Positions 47,201 to 60,000 of a DNA stretch of 60,000 bases are shown piece by piece (positions within the stretch are counted from its first letter, which is position 1; each line of letters opens with the position of its first letter). This DNA comes from Lingula anatina (Eukaryota; Brachiopoda; Lingulata; Lingulida; Lingulidae). The translations under genes were made by a program, and so were the position numbers. The notes under the pieces were generated by a model, which did not search any database, was not told the origin of the DNA, and saw only the letters and a list, made by a program, of their open reading frames with translations. The DNA is taken from contig NW_019775857.1 of NCBI RefSeq assembly GCF_001039355.2, forward strand, positions 873,586-933,585, given 5' to 3'.

Positions 47201-50200
47201 CACTGTGGGCACTGGGAATCCAGACACCTCACACGCCAGCACCACATTCTTATGCAGTTTGCCTAAAGTGTGGCTTGGGGGAGAATCTATTCTCGGGGCT
47301 AAAAAATAAAATTAACACAAAAATCAAACAAACAAAATTAAATTCATCAACATAGGAGTGCAGAAAAATGATAATTGTGGACTAAAATATAATGATTAAG
47401 TAAGTTGGATAGAAAATAAAAGATCTGAAACTCATTCATCCCAATGTCTCTTGCTCAGACGACCAATAAATGGTTATTTGATGGGCAATGAGCCTCAAGT
47501 CTAGTTTGGTCCGATGTCTGCTACTTTCTTCATTTTAAACCTCCAAATGTGAAACAATGGAAGAACCCGCCCCCGTCGACTCTGAAACTCAGTCTTTTGG
47601 GAGTTACTTGCTAAATGCAAGATCAAGGATAAGATTAAGTGTGAAATTCAGGGTGGTCCGTAATTCCTGCTCAGCCTTGCGCAGTTGTGAACACCATGCA
47701 ATCTGTCAAGGCAGCATACAAACCAAATACCCAACCAAGGCAGTATACCAGACCCCACCAAGAAATCTATTAAAGCCTAGGCCATCTGGGAAACACATAC
47801 ACCAGAGAAAAGATAAATAGCAGTTGCAGATACAAACCTTTGGAAACAATGGACATTATCGTCAGCTTTATGGCGACGACACATAGCAACGGTTCTTATG
47901 CTAGCTAATAAGTGATGTCTCATGTAGCTTAATTTGATGAGAAAAACATGCACACTGAAAGTCAGACAGACCTAGAGAAAATCATACTTTATCGGGGATT
48001 GTCCTTAAAAATAAGATGGGTCGGGAGAAATGTACAAATTAAATGTTCTATATTCTTACGCACCGACAGCAGCTGCAATATGTGATAACTTTCGCGTATA
48101 AGGCTTGTGATTTAGAACACTACGTTTATACAGCAGATACAGCAACACTGAATTAAAACCTACCAATAACAGACTCTTGTTAACTAGCACTTTTCATGAA
48201 AGATCCATCATCCCTTTGCTACCATCTCTATGCTATACCATATACATTGTACGCACAACATGAGGTGAAACATCAGCTTACTTCAGTCAAAAAGGTTCAG
48301 GTACCAGAACATACAGTGCATACCAGCTTTCGACCGTCAGCCAAGTTCTGTTTACCTGTTACATATTTTGTCGTTCCTGGTATTTGTATGAAAATAGTAA
48401 ATGCGTACAACTATCAAACCGATTAATCTTTGGGTTTGGTCACTTTTTGTAGTGCGGTGAAGCAGAGCGGCTAGATCATTTTCAGTCTTTTCAGTTTTTG
48501 CATTGACAAACTGAAGTATTGCGTTTGAATATTTTAGGATTATCAAACCTATTGCTAAAGGTTAATAGCACAGCATGTTACCTAATCCGGATAACAGAAT
48601 GCTTACATTTTAACAGCTATAGATAAAAATAAATAACACGTAGTTATGCAAACTGGAATCTGAGATCGGACATGTGGTATGCTGATGCATTTAGAAACAA
48701 AGTTCTATTTATACGAATGTCTCAATGATTCTTCGATGCTTTTTTGACATGCAAATATCATTCGAATCATGCAGATGACATTTTGAGAAAAACGAGAGTC
48801 AGAAGTTGGTGCGTTACTACAATAATGATAGAAGGTGGCCTTCTCAAAAGAGATTTGAGCACCTCATCCTTTCTTCATACACGTGCTAAGTCTGCTTGAA
48901 GACACGCTTTCATACATTTTCAATATTTTTGCACATATCTACAGGAATTCCACAAGTCCGTGTCAGGAGGGTTATAAAGCTGTGCTCGTGCTAGGGCCCC
49001 TGGCAGCTGCTGAAAACGGCCAGTATATAATTTCCCTATTCCCGTGGTTGAATGACCAAATAGGAGAGGGGTGTCTGTGTTTGTAGATTATATAACTGAC
49101 TGATTATTTGAACCTGTCTATTTTGAGAATTATAATTAAACTAATGGTGAAATGCTCATGAGATGAATTTCGAGTAGTATTTTGGTTGAATATTCTTGAT
49201 AATGAATTTAGATGCACGCTACAACCACAAAAGTTTGAAGATACTGCCCTACGGCTCATAGAAAACGCATATGAATGAAATAGGAATTTATTGATCTGTG
49301 TACTTAGGTAAGTGAAAAAGAAGTGCCTTCAAGCGATTTTTTTCCGCTTAGAATAAAAAAAATATATGTCGATATTCCTTTCAGTTCCTATCCAGTATGG
49401 TAATAATTTAGCAGTAGTATGCGGCAGACAGGGCATGTGGATAACTGCCTTTCGGCAGAATCCTACTAATGGAACCAGACGTGTTGATATGAAAATAAAC
49501 GGCCGTATATAAACTGTGTACAATCTGGTCTTCACATGGAAAATCTTTTATACCCTTTACCTAAATTCCAGGGAATGGGGCGTCACATAAAAACTTAACC
49601 TTCATATCTTTAGAAAAATACATTGAAAACACCTGCTATGATTTTATTTAACGTAAATCCCCTGTTAATATAAAATTCAATATTACATGCAAAGAAAAAA
49701 TAATTGAAAGGAGAGTAAAGGCGTGCTACATTTTACTAGACATATAAATGAAAACCAAGCAAAAAAGCTACATTTGCACTTGTTAGCGCATGTAGGTGTA
49801 AACTATGAGACACCGGTTACTGCTATGCCATTATACATCAGAAACTTATATGAAAACATAGTATCAACACAAACAAAAAGGTGCACTAAATGGTGTTTTT
49901 GTTTTTAACCTACTTACCACTCTTACAAGGTCCCTTCCTAAACACTTTGATGTCCTTGCCAGTTTGCTTTTTAGCAGCAGAAAGATCACACATGGTTTTG
50001 TAGGTCTCCCCGTCAGAGCCACAGACGTGTTCGTTGCCTTCCATGCACATACAGATAGCCTCCTTGGGGGCATCTGGAGAAATGTCGTCTCGGAGAACGC
50101 ATTTGAGATTATCCCCACAGTGACCGAAGTAGATATCTGGGCGGGTGACTCCAAAAATATCGCACAGCTCCCCGGCTTTCCTTCCACAAACCTTGCAGCA

Positions 50201-50377
50201 GTGACAGCGGTCTTTCACAAGACCGGCCTCGCAAGTTGAAAGATCCGTCTCTTTAGGGCAGCGATTTAAATCACAGATCGGACAGTCATCGGGTATCTGC
50301 TCTCGGGTTGGCTTCTGGGCAAATGCTAGCACAAGCAGGGCGGAGAAAAGCCCCAGATACTGGCCTATATTAGCCAT
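44222..50377 (-). CDS. Secreted IGFBP-Kazal-Ig protein, KAZALD1/IGFBP-related type, four exons
   Basis: Exons in transcript order: 50377-49918, 47298-47155, 44916-44752, 44244-44222; all GT/AG and in phase, giving 263 residues. The start at 50377 gives a signal peptide (residues 1-20, LFSALLVLAFA); the ATG 63 bases further upstream in the same frame would bury it. An N-terminal IGFBP domain spans about 32-93, with the core C-H-C-C-K-V-C (58-64). A Kazal domain follows at about 109-151 (VCGSDGETYKTMC). One Ig domain covers about 155-256, with Cys176, Trp188 and the DYSCVA Cys239. The string RGGPEKYQVTGW is typical of the KAZALD1 group. Relatives are extracellular matrix proteins linked to growth-factor binding and skeletal growth. 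The final exon adds only TKDEEL. Part of exon 1 is repeated at 51201-51416. Confidence 0.92.
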
Positions 50378-51197
50378 CTTCTGAGGGATTGCCTTACGCA
50401 GAACGGAGTTCCTACTCACCACAAATAGCCAAACCACCACAAATACCAGCAGCTAGTCCTCCCGAGATATTTGCCCACAAAAGCACCCGTGAGAATACTT
50501 GAGTTTATAAACTGGTACTAAAATGGCTTCTGAACACCCGCGCTCCAAGGCTTAATCCCTTTAATGACCTTCAGTTTACATTTGGTTCAAGAAAATGTTC
50601 TGGCGTTTAGCGCAAACGTGCAATGTTAGTTAATCACCCTATTTTACCGACTATATAAGCAGAATAAATGCAAGCCATCTGGCCCGCTTACTTACATACG
50701 ATTATGTATCGGAAGCATTTTGCAGACGATTCTTATATATTTCTCAACTTTGTATTTTGTTTGGTGTTAAGTTAAGAGGATTACCGTATAGTGGAAACTG
50801 CGGTCTTCAGGAAGATGTATCAAGTTTCTAAAGACTGGCAGATGTTGATGTCCATGCACAGCGCCCTCTGGCTATTCATTATACACTCAAAACTGAGATA
50901 TGCAAAATTATAGCCTGACAATTCATAAAATATATGACTGGTTAAAGTAATAATGTTTTTTTTTCAGGTGAAAATACAACAAACCATAAAAGATATATAA
51001 TTTGGCATTATAATTTACACATTTTATCCTGATGCTTCAGATCGAGAAACCAACAAATACTTTCAAGATTCCCTGCCGCATTTGATGCCAGTGTAACCTA
51101 ATAATAATTACTCGAGTAATATCTTAAAAGAATTAGAAATATGTTGGGAATTTATCCGGGATGTATGCTGTGCACTTACCAGTAGATTAAAAATATA
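50378..51197. repeat. Promoter region of the KAZALD1-like gene, first of two near-identical copies
   Basis: From about 50161 to 51193 the sequence recurs almost base for base at 51201-52241, with only scattered substitutions and small indels. This part should contain the promoter; no TATA box stands out. It ends at the N at 51198. Confidence 0.85.
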
Positions 51198-51200
51198 NTG

Positions 51201-51416
51201 GCACAGCTCCCCGGCTTTCCTTCCACAAACCTTGCAGCAGTGACAGCGGTCTTTCACAAGACCGGCCTCGCAAGTTGAAAGATCCGTCTCTTTAGGGCAG
51301 CGATTTAAATCACAGATCGGACAGTCATCGGGTATCTGCTCTCGGGTTGGCTTCTGGGCAAATGCTAGCACAAGCAGGGCGGAGAAAAGCCCCAGATACT
51401 GGCCTATATTAGCCAT
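51201..51416 (-). pseudogene. Truncated second copy of KAZALD1-like exon 1
   Basis: Codons 1-72 are identical in sense to those of the gene starting at 50377 (MANIGQYLGLF to AGELC), then the frame stops at the N at 51198. The rest of exon 1 and all later exons are missing. The copy is probably the other allele kept by the assembler, not a real gene. Confidence 0.85.
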
Positions 51417-52241
51417 CTTCTGAGGGATTGCCTTACGCAGAACGGAGTTCCTACTCACCACAAATAGCCAAACCACCACAAATACCAGCAGCTAGTCCTC
51501 CCGAGATATTTGCCCACAAAAGCACCCGTGAGAATACTTGAGTTTATAAACTGGTACTAAAATGGCTTCTGAACACCCGCGCTCCAAGGCTTAATCCCTT
51601 TAATGACCTTCAGTTTACATTTGGTTCAAGAAAATGTTCTGGCGTTTAGCGCAAACGTGCAATGTTAGTTAATCACCCTATTTTACCGGCTATATAAGCA
51701 GAATAAATGAAAGCCATCTGGCCCGCTTACTTACATACGATTATGTATCGGAAGCATTTTGCAAACGATTCTTATGTATTTCTCAACTTTGTATTTTGTT
51801 TAGTGGTAAGTTAAGAGGATTACCGTATAGTGGAAACTGCGGTCTTCAGGAAGATGTATCAAGTTTCTAAAGACTGGCAGATGTTGATGTCCATGCACAG
51901 CGCCCTCTGGCTATTCATTATACACTCAAAACTGAGATATGCAAAATTATAGCCTGACAATTCATAAAATAGATGACTGGTTAAAGTAATAATGTTTTTT
52001 TTTTTCAGGTGAAAATACAACAAACCTTACCATAAAAGATATATAATTTGGCATGATAATTTACACATTTTATCCTGATGCTTCAGATCGAGAAACCAAC
52101 AAATACTTTCAAGATTCCCTGCCGCATTTTGATGCCAGTGCAACCTAATAATAATTACTCGAGTAATATCTTAAAAGAATCAGAAATATGTTGGGAATTT
52201 ATCCGGGATGTATGCTGTGCACTTACCAGTAGATTAAAAAC
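51417..52241. repeat. Second copy of the KAZALD1-like promoter region
   Basis: This matches 50378-51193 with a few differences, for example GGCTATATAAGC against GACTATATAAGC, one extra CTTA near 52026 and T-run length. It passes into unique DNA near 52242. Confidence 0.85.
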
Positions 52242-53154
52242 AAAATACATCCGAAATCTCTTGGCAAAAATGCAGTAAAAGGATTGTGTCGGTTGAGTTG
52301 AGCAACTGATGCAATTACATAAAAGGTATAACCATAGCAGCTTCTGTGACATTGTTGAAGGTTAAATTTTGAGGACACATACATGTTTAAAAGAAACGAT
52401 GGTAATGCTAGGAAATGCCAGGTTACCAAACCTTAGTCGAGACGCCAGGGCGGGAGATGTTAAAAAATTTACAAACATCGCGGCCTAGACTTAAAAAAAT
52501 AAGATTTAAAATATGATAATCAATGGGATGATGAATTGAGCATTTCATGTGAGACAATTGAAAAATAAAATGCATATTTGACTTGAAACAAAATCTAGTG
52601 ATATGTGCGATTCTGAACATTTTGAAAGACGCGTGATTGCATGACTTGTTCAAAGTTTAAATTGGCACGCTGTCCGGGTTGCCAGATTTTATCATTGGAA
52701 TGTCAACAGTAGATTATAGTGCACGATCTATCATGAATCAACCGATTATTGATTTTTGATAGGAGATTCATGTTTGTCTTTCACTACAAAATGAAAAGTC
52801 AGTTTGTGGGGAAACAGTCCAATATGACTGTATGGGTGTATGTAAAATTAAGAAGCACCGATAACAATGTCATATAATTTTAATTGGATCAATATCCCAA
52901 TCAATTAATCATACATTGTCTACGGCAACAAGGCTATAATACAGCTGAAATGCTAGTAGACGTTTACATAATCAGTTTGAAAATATTCCATCCCGAAAAC
53001 TGTATAGTTAATTTAGGACCTATTTGTCTTCTATCTGCTAAAATCGCTCATTTCTCATTCTTTTGATTTTATTAGAGTCGACCTATGACTATTAAACTTT
53101 CTTTATCTCATGCGTAAACTTCCATCGTGGTATGTAAGCATAGAGATAACTTAC
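52242..53154. other. Intergenic stretch
   Basis: No gene, repeat or RNA is recognised here. Confidence 0.4.
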
Positions 53155-54036
53155 AGTCCCGCAAACATCCCCATCATGGACTGAAGGACAGATATTAGCG
53201 AGGCAATGATACACAGAGTTATCGTCTATATTTGTGGTGTTAATCTCAATCACAATGAATTTTTTTTTATCTTGTGATCTATGTCCTGGCGCAGTCATGA
53301 TTTTTTTCTGTTGAAAGAATCTGCATATAAGTGCATATCAGTGCACGCTTTTATGCACTATTAATATATTTTTGAAGCATATCTTATTTTGGCATGCAAT
53401 TTTACTAAAATGTTGCCACTTGTAAATTAAAGAATTTTAATCAGAATGACGACATCCAGTTTTCCTATTTTCAATATAATCCCACGAAAACATTTTAATC
53501 AAGCCTTCGTTTTTCCCAAAAATATTTCCAGAAATGCATGGCAATAGGCGTGAGTTGGTTTGTCGTACCGTCGCTAGGCTCAATAAATGATGGGATTGTT
53601 AACAAGATCAATTAGCCTTAAAGCAAACTGGCTCATAAAGGGCGTTAATTTTATGTAGTTACCTCGTGCCTGCCAAGAACTCTAAATAATAAGGAATTGC
53701 AGAAAAAGTATCTCATTTGTACCCTCTGGTATCAGGGACTCCTAAAATAGTACACAAAATTACAGTGTGAGCCATTCAACATTTCTGTAACAGACTACTA
53801 GCGCACTCTGTGGTCAGAGAGTATTTCATCTGTATACTTGTCAGCAGCTGAAATATAATAGTTGAAATCAGTAAAAAATAATAATAAACACTCTTTGGAG
53901 TTCTGCCACAGACTTACCTTCTCTTCCGAACTCTTTGTGACCTGCGTGGGGCATCAGCTTCTACCAGAAACTGCACGCTGCGGTTTATTGCAGGGAGCTT
54001 TAAATCGGAGTCCCTCCCCGACCTGTCTTCATGCAT
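53155..54036 (-). CDS. Two weak candidate exons, possibly of an Ig-like protein
   Basis: 54036-53918 opens with ATG (MHEDRSGRDSDLKL onward) and ends at a GTAAGT donor. 53278-53155 follows in a matching phase, reads FIVIEINTTNIDDNSVYHC and ends at GTAAGT. The second resembles the E-F strands of an Ig domain (D-x-S-x-Y-x-C) with extra cysteines. Its acceptor is poor, while a better one further upstream (after TTCTTTCAACAG) would not fit the first exon. No other exon was found, so they may be unrelated or false. Confidence 0.25.
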
Positions 54037-56876
54037 GGCAGCTATTGTCCTGTTTCACGTTATTCACAGCTAAAAAGAAAAATCATATTGCTCAGCAGTG
54101 TCAGCACACTTTGGAGATGAAGTTCACTCATGATATCCACAAACGAAAGCTACGTTGCTTTTTTCTTTTATATTTTTCTTTTGCATTTTTTTTTCTTTCA
54201 TAACAAATTAAAATCTAGTCCGATTTTTTTTTTAAGACTTCGGGTTCGAATGAACCTTTCACTTGATCTAAAACCCGCCCCAGGTCTGTTTGCCTTAAAC
54301 TTTTGGAGCCGACAGCCCGTTAGTACACAAAGCAGTTAACGAACAAATTTATTATGTGAAAGAACGAATCCAGCTGATATCTCATAAAACGCCAATACGT
54401 AAGAGCTCAGATTACAATGCATAAAGTCGTTTAAACATTTTGAATTAAAACAGAATCCCTGTTACTATAGACAGATAAAACAACCGAATAAGACCATTGA
54501 TAAAAGACTCAAATTTGTTCGTCGAAAGTCAACTCAAGTGAAAAGGTCGTGTTACTTCGGTTAGACCCGTTTATATTTTATTCTACCGTCTATTCCTGAT
54601 GTGTATAGGCGTATGGGAAGAGACGCACCTGTTCCTTAGTGCAGACATTTTTAAAGTAGTAACGCCCAATAAGTAAATGTATATTTAAGGCATTATATCC
54701 TTGTTCAACAGCATTTTAAAGTCCAAATCAATGTCATTTACTTCGATTTCTTAAAAATATCTAATTTTGTAAAGGGGGAATAACTGATTCCAGAAATCAT
54801 TTATTATATATATTGATTTAGTGTTTTTGACCAGATAGGGTAAAATGAAAGAAAATTATCATGTTATAATGAGAAATTTGGCGTTTTTAGTCATTGAACA
54901 GAAACTTAAGTTAATTTGCAGAAACAGCAACACACAGACCTCTTTTACATTACGAACAAGGGAGAAAAAAATCTTCGGTACTGATAGGTACAGTAAAAAT
55001 TTTAATAATTAAAGGTATCTTATCCTGCCAAATCGAATTTTCACCTAAAAAATTCTCATACGTGCGAATCATTGCTCCGTCCGTCCCTACAGGTGATTAC
55101 GATGTTTTAGATCGTTTAGACTGCCATTCCTGTCTACACAATTCAGACTGAATTGCTGACATCAGATATTTGTTGTGGAGTTAAATTACCATCCAGACAA
55201 CTTAGATGGTCACAGTTTTTCAACTGTTAGTCGACATGTTCTTTCTCTATGTGGGTCATCAGACACACTAATTGTCATTACAAATGCTCATGTCAATACC
55301 TCACATTTGAATAGGCTATTTACCTTTTTTCACATCCTAAATTTGTGTCCCATACCGAGCATCTTCACGTGGACCAACTGGGCAACGGTAGTTTCGTTAT
55401 ACTGATGTAGGACAGGCAGGGCTAGAAAACACTTATAAAACGGTGCGTGTATTTTCAATGAGCCTAGTAGCAGATTAGATCATTCGGATTCGTGAAGGTA
55501 CCTACAGATAGCAACCGCGACCCCCGCTCAGAAATTTGAGTCAGCGAAGGCCGTAGCAACGGTCCGGGTGCCATTACGTTACTGTTTGCGATGCACACAA
55601 AAAAGTGCAAACAAATATAGGTAGACACTCTAATAGGCCATTGCTTCATATCGTTTTGTTGTGTTACCAAATGAACTAAGCAAATACTACAGCATATTTA
55701 TCATTATTGACATAAGTGCAGGTAAATATTCCTGCCACAATAAACAGTGACAACTAGAGTAAGTAATGTGGAGAAAAAACTCACTCACACAGTGATAATG
55801 GCAAACACGCCAGTTTGGCCTTTTTTTATAAACAAATCATCCATCAAAAGCACAAAATATTAAAGAGGTCCAATCAGAAAGTCGTCAGTCAAGTTTCAGT
55901 CCATATTCGCATTGTTAACTTTACTTTAGGTTTATGAGTTGTTGCGTTTTTACTGAACTTCACTGATGGCACCAATCATAAAACCATAAAACTCAAGATA
56001 AATTTCTTTTTATAAATTATATATTTTAGAGAGCAACAAGAAAACGATTAGGTCAAATTTTCAAAGCATCTTTTAGAAGACGGTAATAGTATTTTTAAAA
56101 TTGTTATAAGAGTCAGCCTCCATTCAAAAATACACATTCACACTAAGGACTAAAACATAAGTTACAGCCATTTTTTATTAAATATAAGATGTATATACTG
56201 TAGTAACAAGTGGTCCTCATTTAGACATTAATAGGATTCTCATATAAACTAGGCGTGATTGAACACACGCGGATCAAAGCATAACAGCACTATTTTCATG
56301 CTCACATTTTGGCATACAATAAATAAACTTCCAATAAAATTAATCAAACATAACATTCATATTGTTATTTTCTTCAGCATCTAGTATATTGTTCTATTGT
56401 TGAATAATTTTACATGGGAACTTTGAATAACAATAAACTTGATAATCATAACAAACAATTTTGAGCAGCATCCCAGAGTGGTCAAAAATAAAATAACACA
56501 AAATAAGCATCAACATAAAATCATCCATATATACATGTACTCTGTCAAAATTAAAGCTCAAGCATGCACATTTCATTTTCACCAAAAACTAAGGACAGTT
56601 CATTTTGCCCAAAAAATATATTATAAAAAAAATTGATCAAAAGAAGAAAATAAATGCCTTATTTGTGGGGGAAAATATACTGTGACCCCCAAAAAGTGAC
56701 TTTTTTAAATTGCACATTCTCCATTAACCATTTGCTCTATACCTGAATGTCCCAACACACTTATATCATACTACATAAATTTACAGAAGTTCCAAATAGG
56801 AAAATACTGAGATAAAGCTTAACATAGTACCCTCTACCCTCATCAATCTGTAAATATAATATAACCTTTCAGCCAA
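54037..56876. other. Intergenic stretch, including TAPT1 3' UTR at its right end
   Basis: No gene is supported. Open frames at 54130, 55175 and 56439 lack coding features. The right end probably holds the TAPT1 3' untranslated region. Confidence 0.4.
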
Positions 56877-59800
56877 TCAAACAATGCTGCTACTACACAT
56901 AGTAAATCTATCAATTTCATTCAGGGTTTTGTTTGTTTTTGTTTTCTCTACTGCATCTAGTGTTGGGTCAGCAACACCAGTTTCTTCAGGTTTTCCTTCC
57001 TTGGGCACTGCATCTTCAGAACATTCATTTTCTGCAGCCTCTGCCGCTTCCGAATCTTTTAAAAACTCTTCATTCAGATGGACACTCTTCAAACTAACCA
57101 TGCTGTTAGAAAACATAGGCTTCATTGCAGTCAATGACTTTTCTGGATGAAATGAACTAGACATGTCTGTTGGCAGATCTTCAGTTTGATCAAAACTACT
57201 CACATCCTCAGATGACTGAGAAACATTCAACAGATCTTCTGTAAAGGAGGATTTCAGACCCTCTGCTAAGCTGCTCTGTTCATGTGCATGCTTGTGCTCC
57301 ACATGCTGAAGTGACATTGACCTTGACCTTGGTTCAGGCTCAATATCATCGACAAAACTGGCAAATGTCACATTAGGTTGTGACCCATGAGTACCAGAAT
57401 TTGTCCTTTTTCTGAGAATACTGGCATGGTCCTCACTCAGTGACCCTTTTCCTATTTGAAACAATGCTCTTCTGATGTCTGGGGATGATGGGGCTGGTGG
57501 TATAACTTCATCTTTTGGATCTGTTGAGGTTTTGCTTTTTGATTCTTGTTCTGCTCTGGCTTTTTGTTCCTTTATACAGTCTATTGCATGTCCCAGTAAG
57601 ACAATGCTGTTAAAAACTTTGAATGTTATCAATCTGTAAAAAGAAAACGTAATTCTGAATAAAAAATATAAATGAACTGTATAATATAATACAAATTAGT
57701 TATATTTGATAAGCCACTCCCCCTCAAAAAAACAAATACTGCTGAACAGCATTATGTTACTTTTTTCATAAAATAACCTTTTTAATCTGTCAAATATTTG
57801 AGATAAAAAATATTTCAAAAATGATTTTCTTACCCAAAATAAATAAGAATAAGAATGATGATGTCAATTGCGCCTGCAAACTTTATGGATGTGTATATCA
57901 TTTTAATCATGAGACATGTCAGTGGGAAAGGAATGAAGCCCATTCTCCTGGACACTTGGTCTGTGTGGTCAGATACAGCCTGAAATTAAAAGCATGCTTA
58001 GTGAAATGTATTCTCATTATAGTCATCTTGGCTAATGGTGTGATCTCTAAATGGTACTCATACTGTAATGAGTATGGACTCCATCAACTTACCTTTTTTA
58101 ACTTGCTGTTTGCCATGTCATATGCTAGACTTATTTTGTATTCCCTGTATACCTGAAACATATATATAGACAGCTGTGATTTGTCATAATATAAACTAAT
58201 AAATCACACAAAAACTAAGAACATGCAAGTCAGTTCAGATGCTGACGATTTTTAAATCAAATTAAAATATATAATAGTGGGAAATCAATTCTCAATCAAC
58301 TGTTCTGATTATTTTTAAGTGTTAAAATGTTGCATATTTTTATTTCTTCAAAGTAATTTCATTTTTGCACTAACCTCAGATGCTATAGCATTGAACTTAG
58401 TGATGAAGGCATGCTTCACCCAGTCCACAACAACTTCTGCTAGCAGCACCATGATCATATCTGGGATGAGGAGCCAAAAGTGATCTGAAAATTGACAGCA
58501 TGATTTTTTAAAATTCAAGTTGCCATGGGTAATCTAAACCACACACGTAACTTGAACAAAGCATTTCCCTGGCACCTACAAAGAGTGTAATGCAGATTTT
58601 TTCTTTAAAATTTTATTGATGCAACTCTTAAGAATTTTATATTTCAATGATTAAGTACATTGAAATATAAAAAATGGAATGTTCTATACAAAAAATATAA
58701 ATATAATATAATAATAATTATTATTATTAAAAATTTCTATGTCGATAACACTAATACAAGGGATAGTTCAATAGCATTAGCTATTCTGTCTCCATATGCT
58801 CACCCTTTGATAGGATAAAAATCAGAAAATTGCAACTTACCAATATTCCAAGAAAATTCAGCCATGTTTCTGACAAACACCATAGACAGTAGGATAATAT
58901 AATGAAACCTCTCTCTGACATCTGCACAGGACATTTGAAACAGGTTGTTTTTATCAAATTTCCTAAACACAGTGCCCTTTACTTCAACAAACTTGAAATA
59001 AAAGAAAAAGGAAAGATGAATGTGAGAGAAGCACTTTTCACCTCACCATAAAATACATAATGGCTATCACACTTGAGGTTATACATATACAATCAATGAT
59101 ACTGACAGGGTTTGGTTTTGTTTGCTAAATAGTCATACATAAAACTGTAACTTTTCCATACAAAACTGAACGTGTGCACACAGCCTTAACTTATTATCAA
59201 TAAGGTGTAAATGTTCTCTTTCATACTTACATTATTGGACATCATGATTGTCAAGAGAGATTTGTTGTGGGAATTAAAAGCCACATTAAGTGTAGTTGTC
59301 TGTAATAGCACCAGGATTGTATGCAGGACTGAGCAGTTTATTAAGGAAAAAGATAACTTGATTGGTATGTACACGTACATTAAGACCCTTTTGCTTAGTA
59401 ACTATGCAATATAATAGTACTGTTCCAACTGAATGCTTAACATTAATATCCATATATCAGTATAAGTTTATAAACATAACATTTTCAGTCATGAAGGACC
59501 AGCTAAATCAATATTGTTTTTAAAATGCTTATTTTCTACATTACTTCAGTTGTTTTCAGTGTAGGATACAGACATACAAACAAGCCAGCAGGAGGTGTGG
59601 TATGACACCCACATGTTCTCTCCTCCTGCTGCGGGGCTCTGTGGCTGTCCAGAACAAGGAATCCAAAATATCCTGTCCAAAGGAGGAAAACAATTTGTCT
59701 GCTATCTGAAATGAAAGGAAAAATAATTATTAAAAAAAAAACAATAATAAAATAAATTAATAAAAACTAGTACAGCATTAATTGTAGCAATCACATCTTA

Positions 59801-60000
59801 TTAGGGGTGTATTTATGCTCAATATAATGAATAAATAGTGCACTCACACACAACACCTAACCCAATCACCAACAATCATTTGCTGACACTGGTCTTTGTA
59901 CTGAAATGAAAACATCTTTTTTTAGGAATGCATGTGTTTAAATTGCATATTTCCTACCTCTAGCATGTTGAAAAATATGTAGAGTTTTATGATGGCCTGG
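56877..60000 (-). CDS. TAPT1: TAPT1 homologue (transmembrane anterior posterior transformation protein 1), 5' end outside the window
   Basis: Eight exons lie in the window, in transcript order: 60000-59958 (partial), 59705-59570, 59328-59231, 58991-58841, 58484-58375, 58152-58093, 57979-57834, 57633-56877. All borders are GT/AG except that the exon at 59570 uses a GTATCC donor; all phases agree. Conserved family blocks include FFNMLE / IADKLFSSFGQDILDSL, TLNVAFNSHNKSLLTIMMSN, KFDKNNLFQMS, DWVKHAFITKFN and RRMGFIPFPL. Several hydrophobic helices are visible. The last exon is a long, Ser/Glu-rich cytoplasmic tail ending NEIDRFTMC, which matches the conserved end of vertebrate TAPT1. The family acts at ER/Golgi membranes and the ciliary base, and human mutations cause a skeletal dysplasia. 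The N-terminus lies beyond 60000. Confidence 0.96.

Noticed and set aside
47557-47820. 87-codon plus-strand frame
   Set aside because: It lies in a KAZALD1-like intron with no splice support or recognisable motif.
49964-50239. Plus-strand frame over KAZALD1-like exon 1
   Set aside because: It is antisense to a well-supported exon with signal peptide, IGFBP and Kazal domains.
57821-58156. 111-codon plus-strand frame
   Set aside because: It is antisense to two TAPT1 exons (57834-57979 and 58093-58152) that match the family.

Overview
The window reads as AT-rich nuclear DNA of a non-vertebrate animal, most likely a marine invertebrate. The grounds are: protein genes split into many short exons with GT/AG introns whose phases agree; three recognisable animal families (an SLC22-type transporter, an IGFBP/Kazal/Ig secreted protein, TAPT1); a canonical animal tRNA-Lys(CTT); many TIR/fold-back elements, microsatellites and a LINE relic. 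The sequence alone does not separate lophotrochozoan from invertebrate deuterostome. Two single Ns (251 and 51198) look like assembly joins.

Left third (1-16,720): a tandem array of about 6.9-kb units, each carrying an intronless gene for a small secreted Cys/Thr/Pro-rich protein with VWC-like half-domains. Copy A (251-457) is cut by the N. Copy B (4103-4912) is intact with three modules. Copy C (11063-11953) has four modules, and a nested mobile-element insertion replaces its last residues. Several TIR/fold-back families sit in and around the units.

Middle (17,787-34,800): a complete ten-exon minus-strand SLC22-like transporter, a short widespread-type repeat, a tRNA-Lys gene, then a seven-exon minus-strand gene for a highly charged 624-aa protein I do not recognise. 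That gene has a phase-compatible alternative first exon lying 348 bp from a strict X-box (RFX) match, so a cilium-related role is worth testing.

Right part (34,801-60,000): repeat-bearing intergenic DNA with a tentative minus-strand gene (39.4-41.2 kb); a four-exon KAZALD1-like gene (44222-50377); a near-identical second copy of its first-exon/promoter region across the N at 51198, probably a retained second haplotype; two weak candidate exons (53155-54036); and most of a TAPT1 homologue running off the right edge. All recognised protein genes to the right of the array are on the minus strand. I see no shared pathway among them; the array is the only clear multigene unit.
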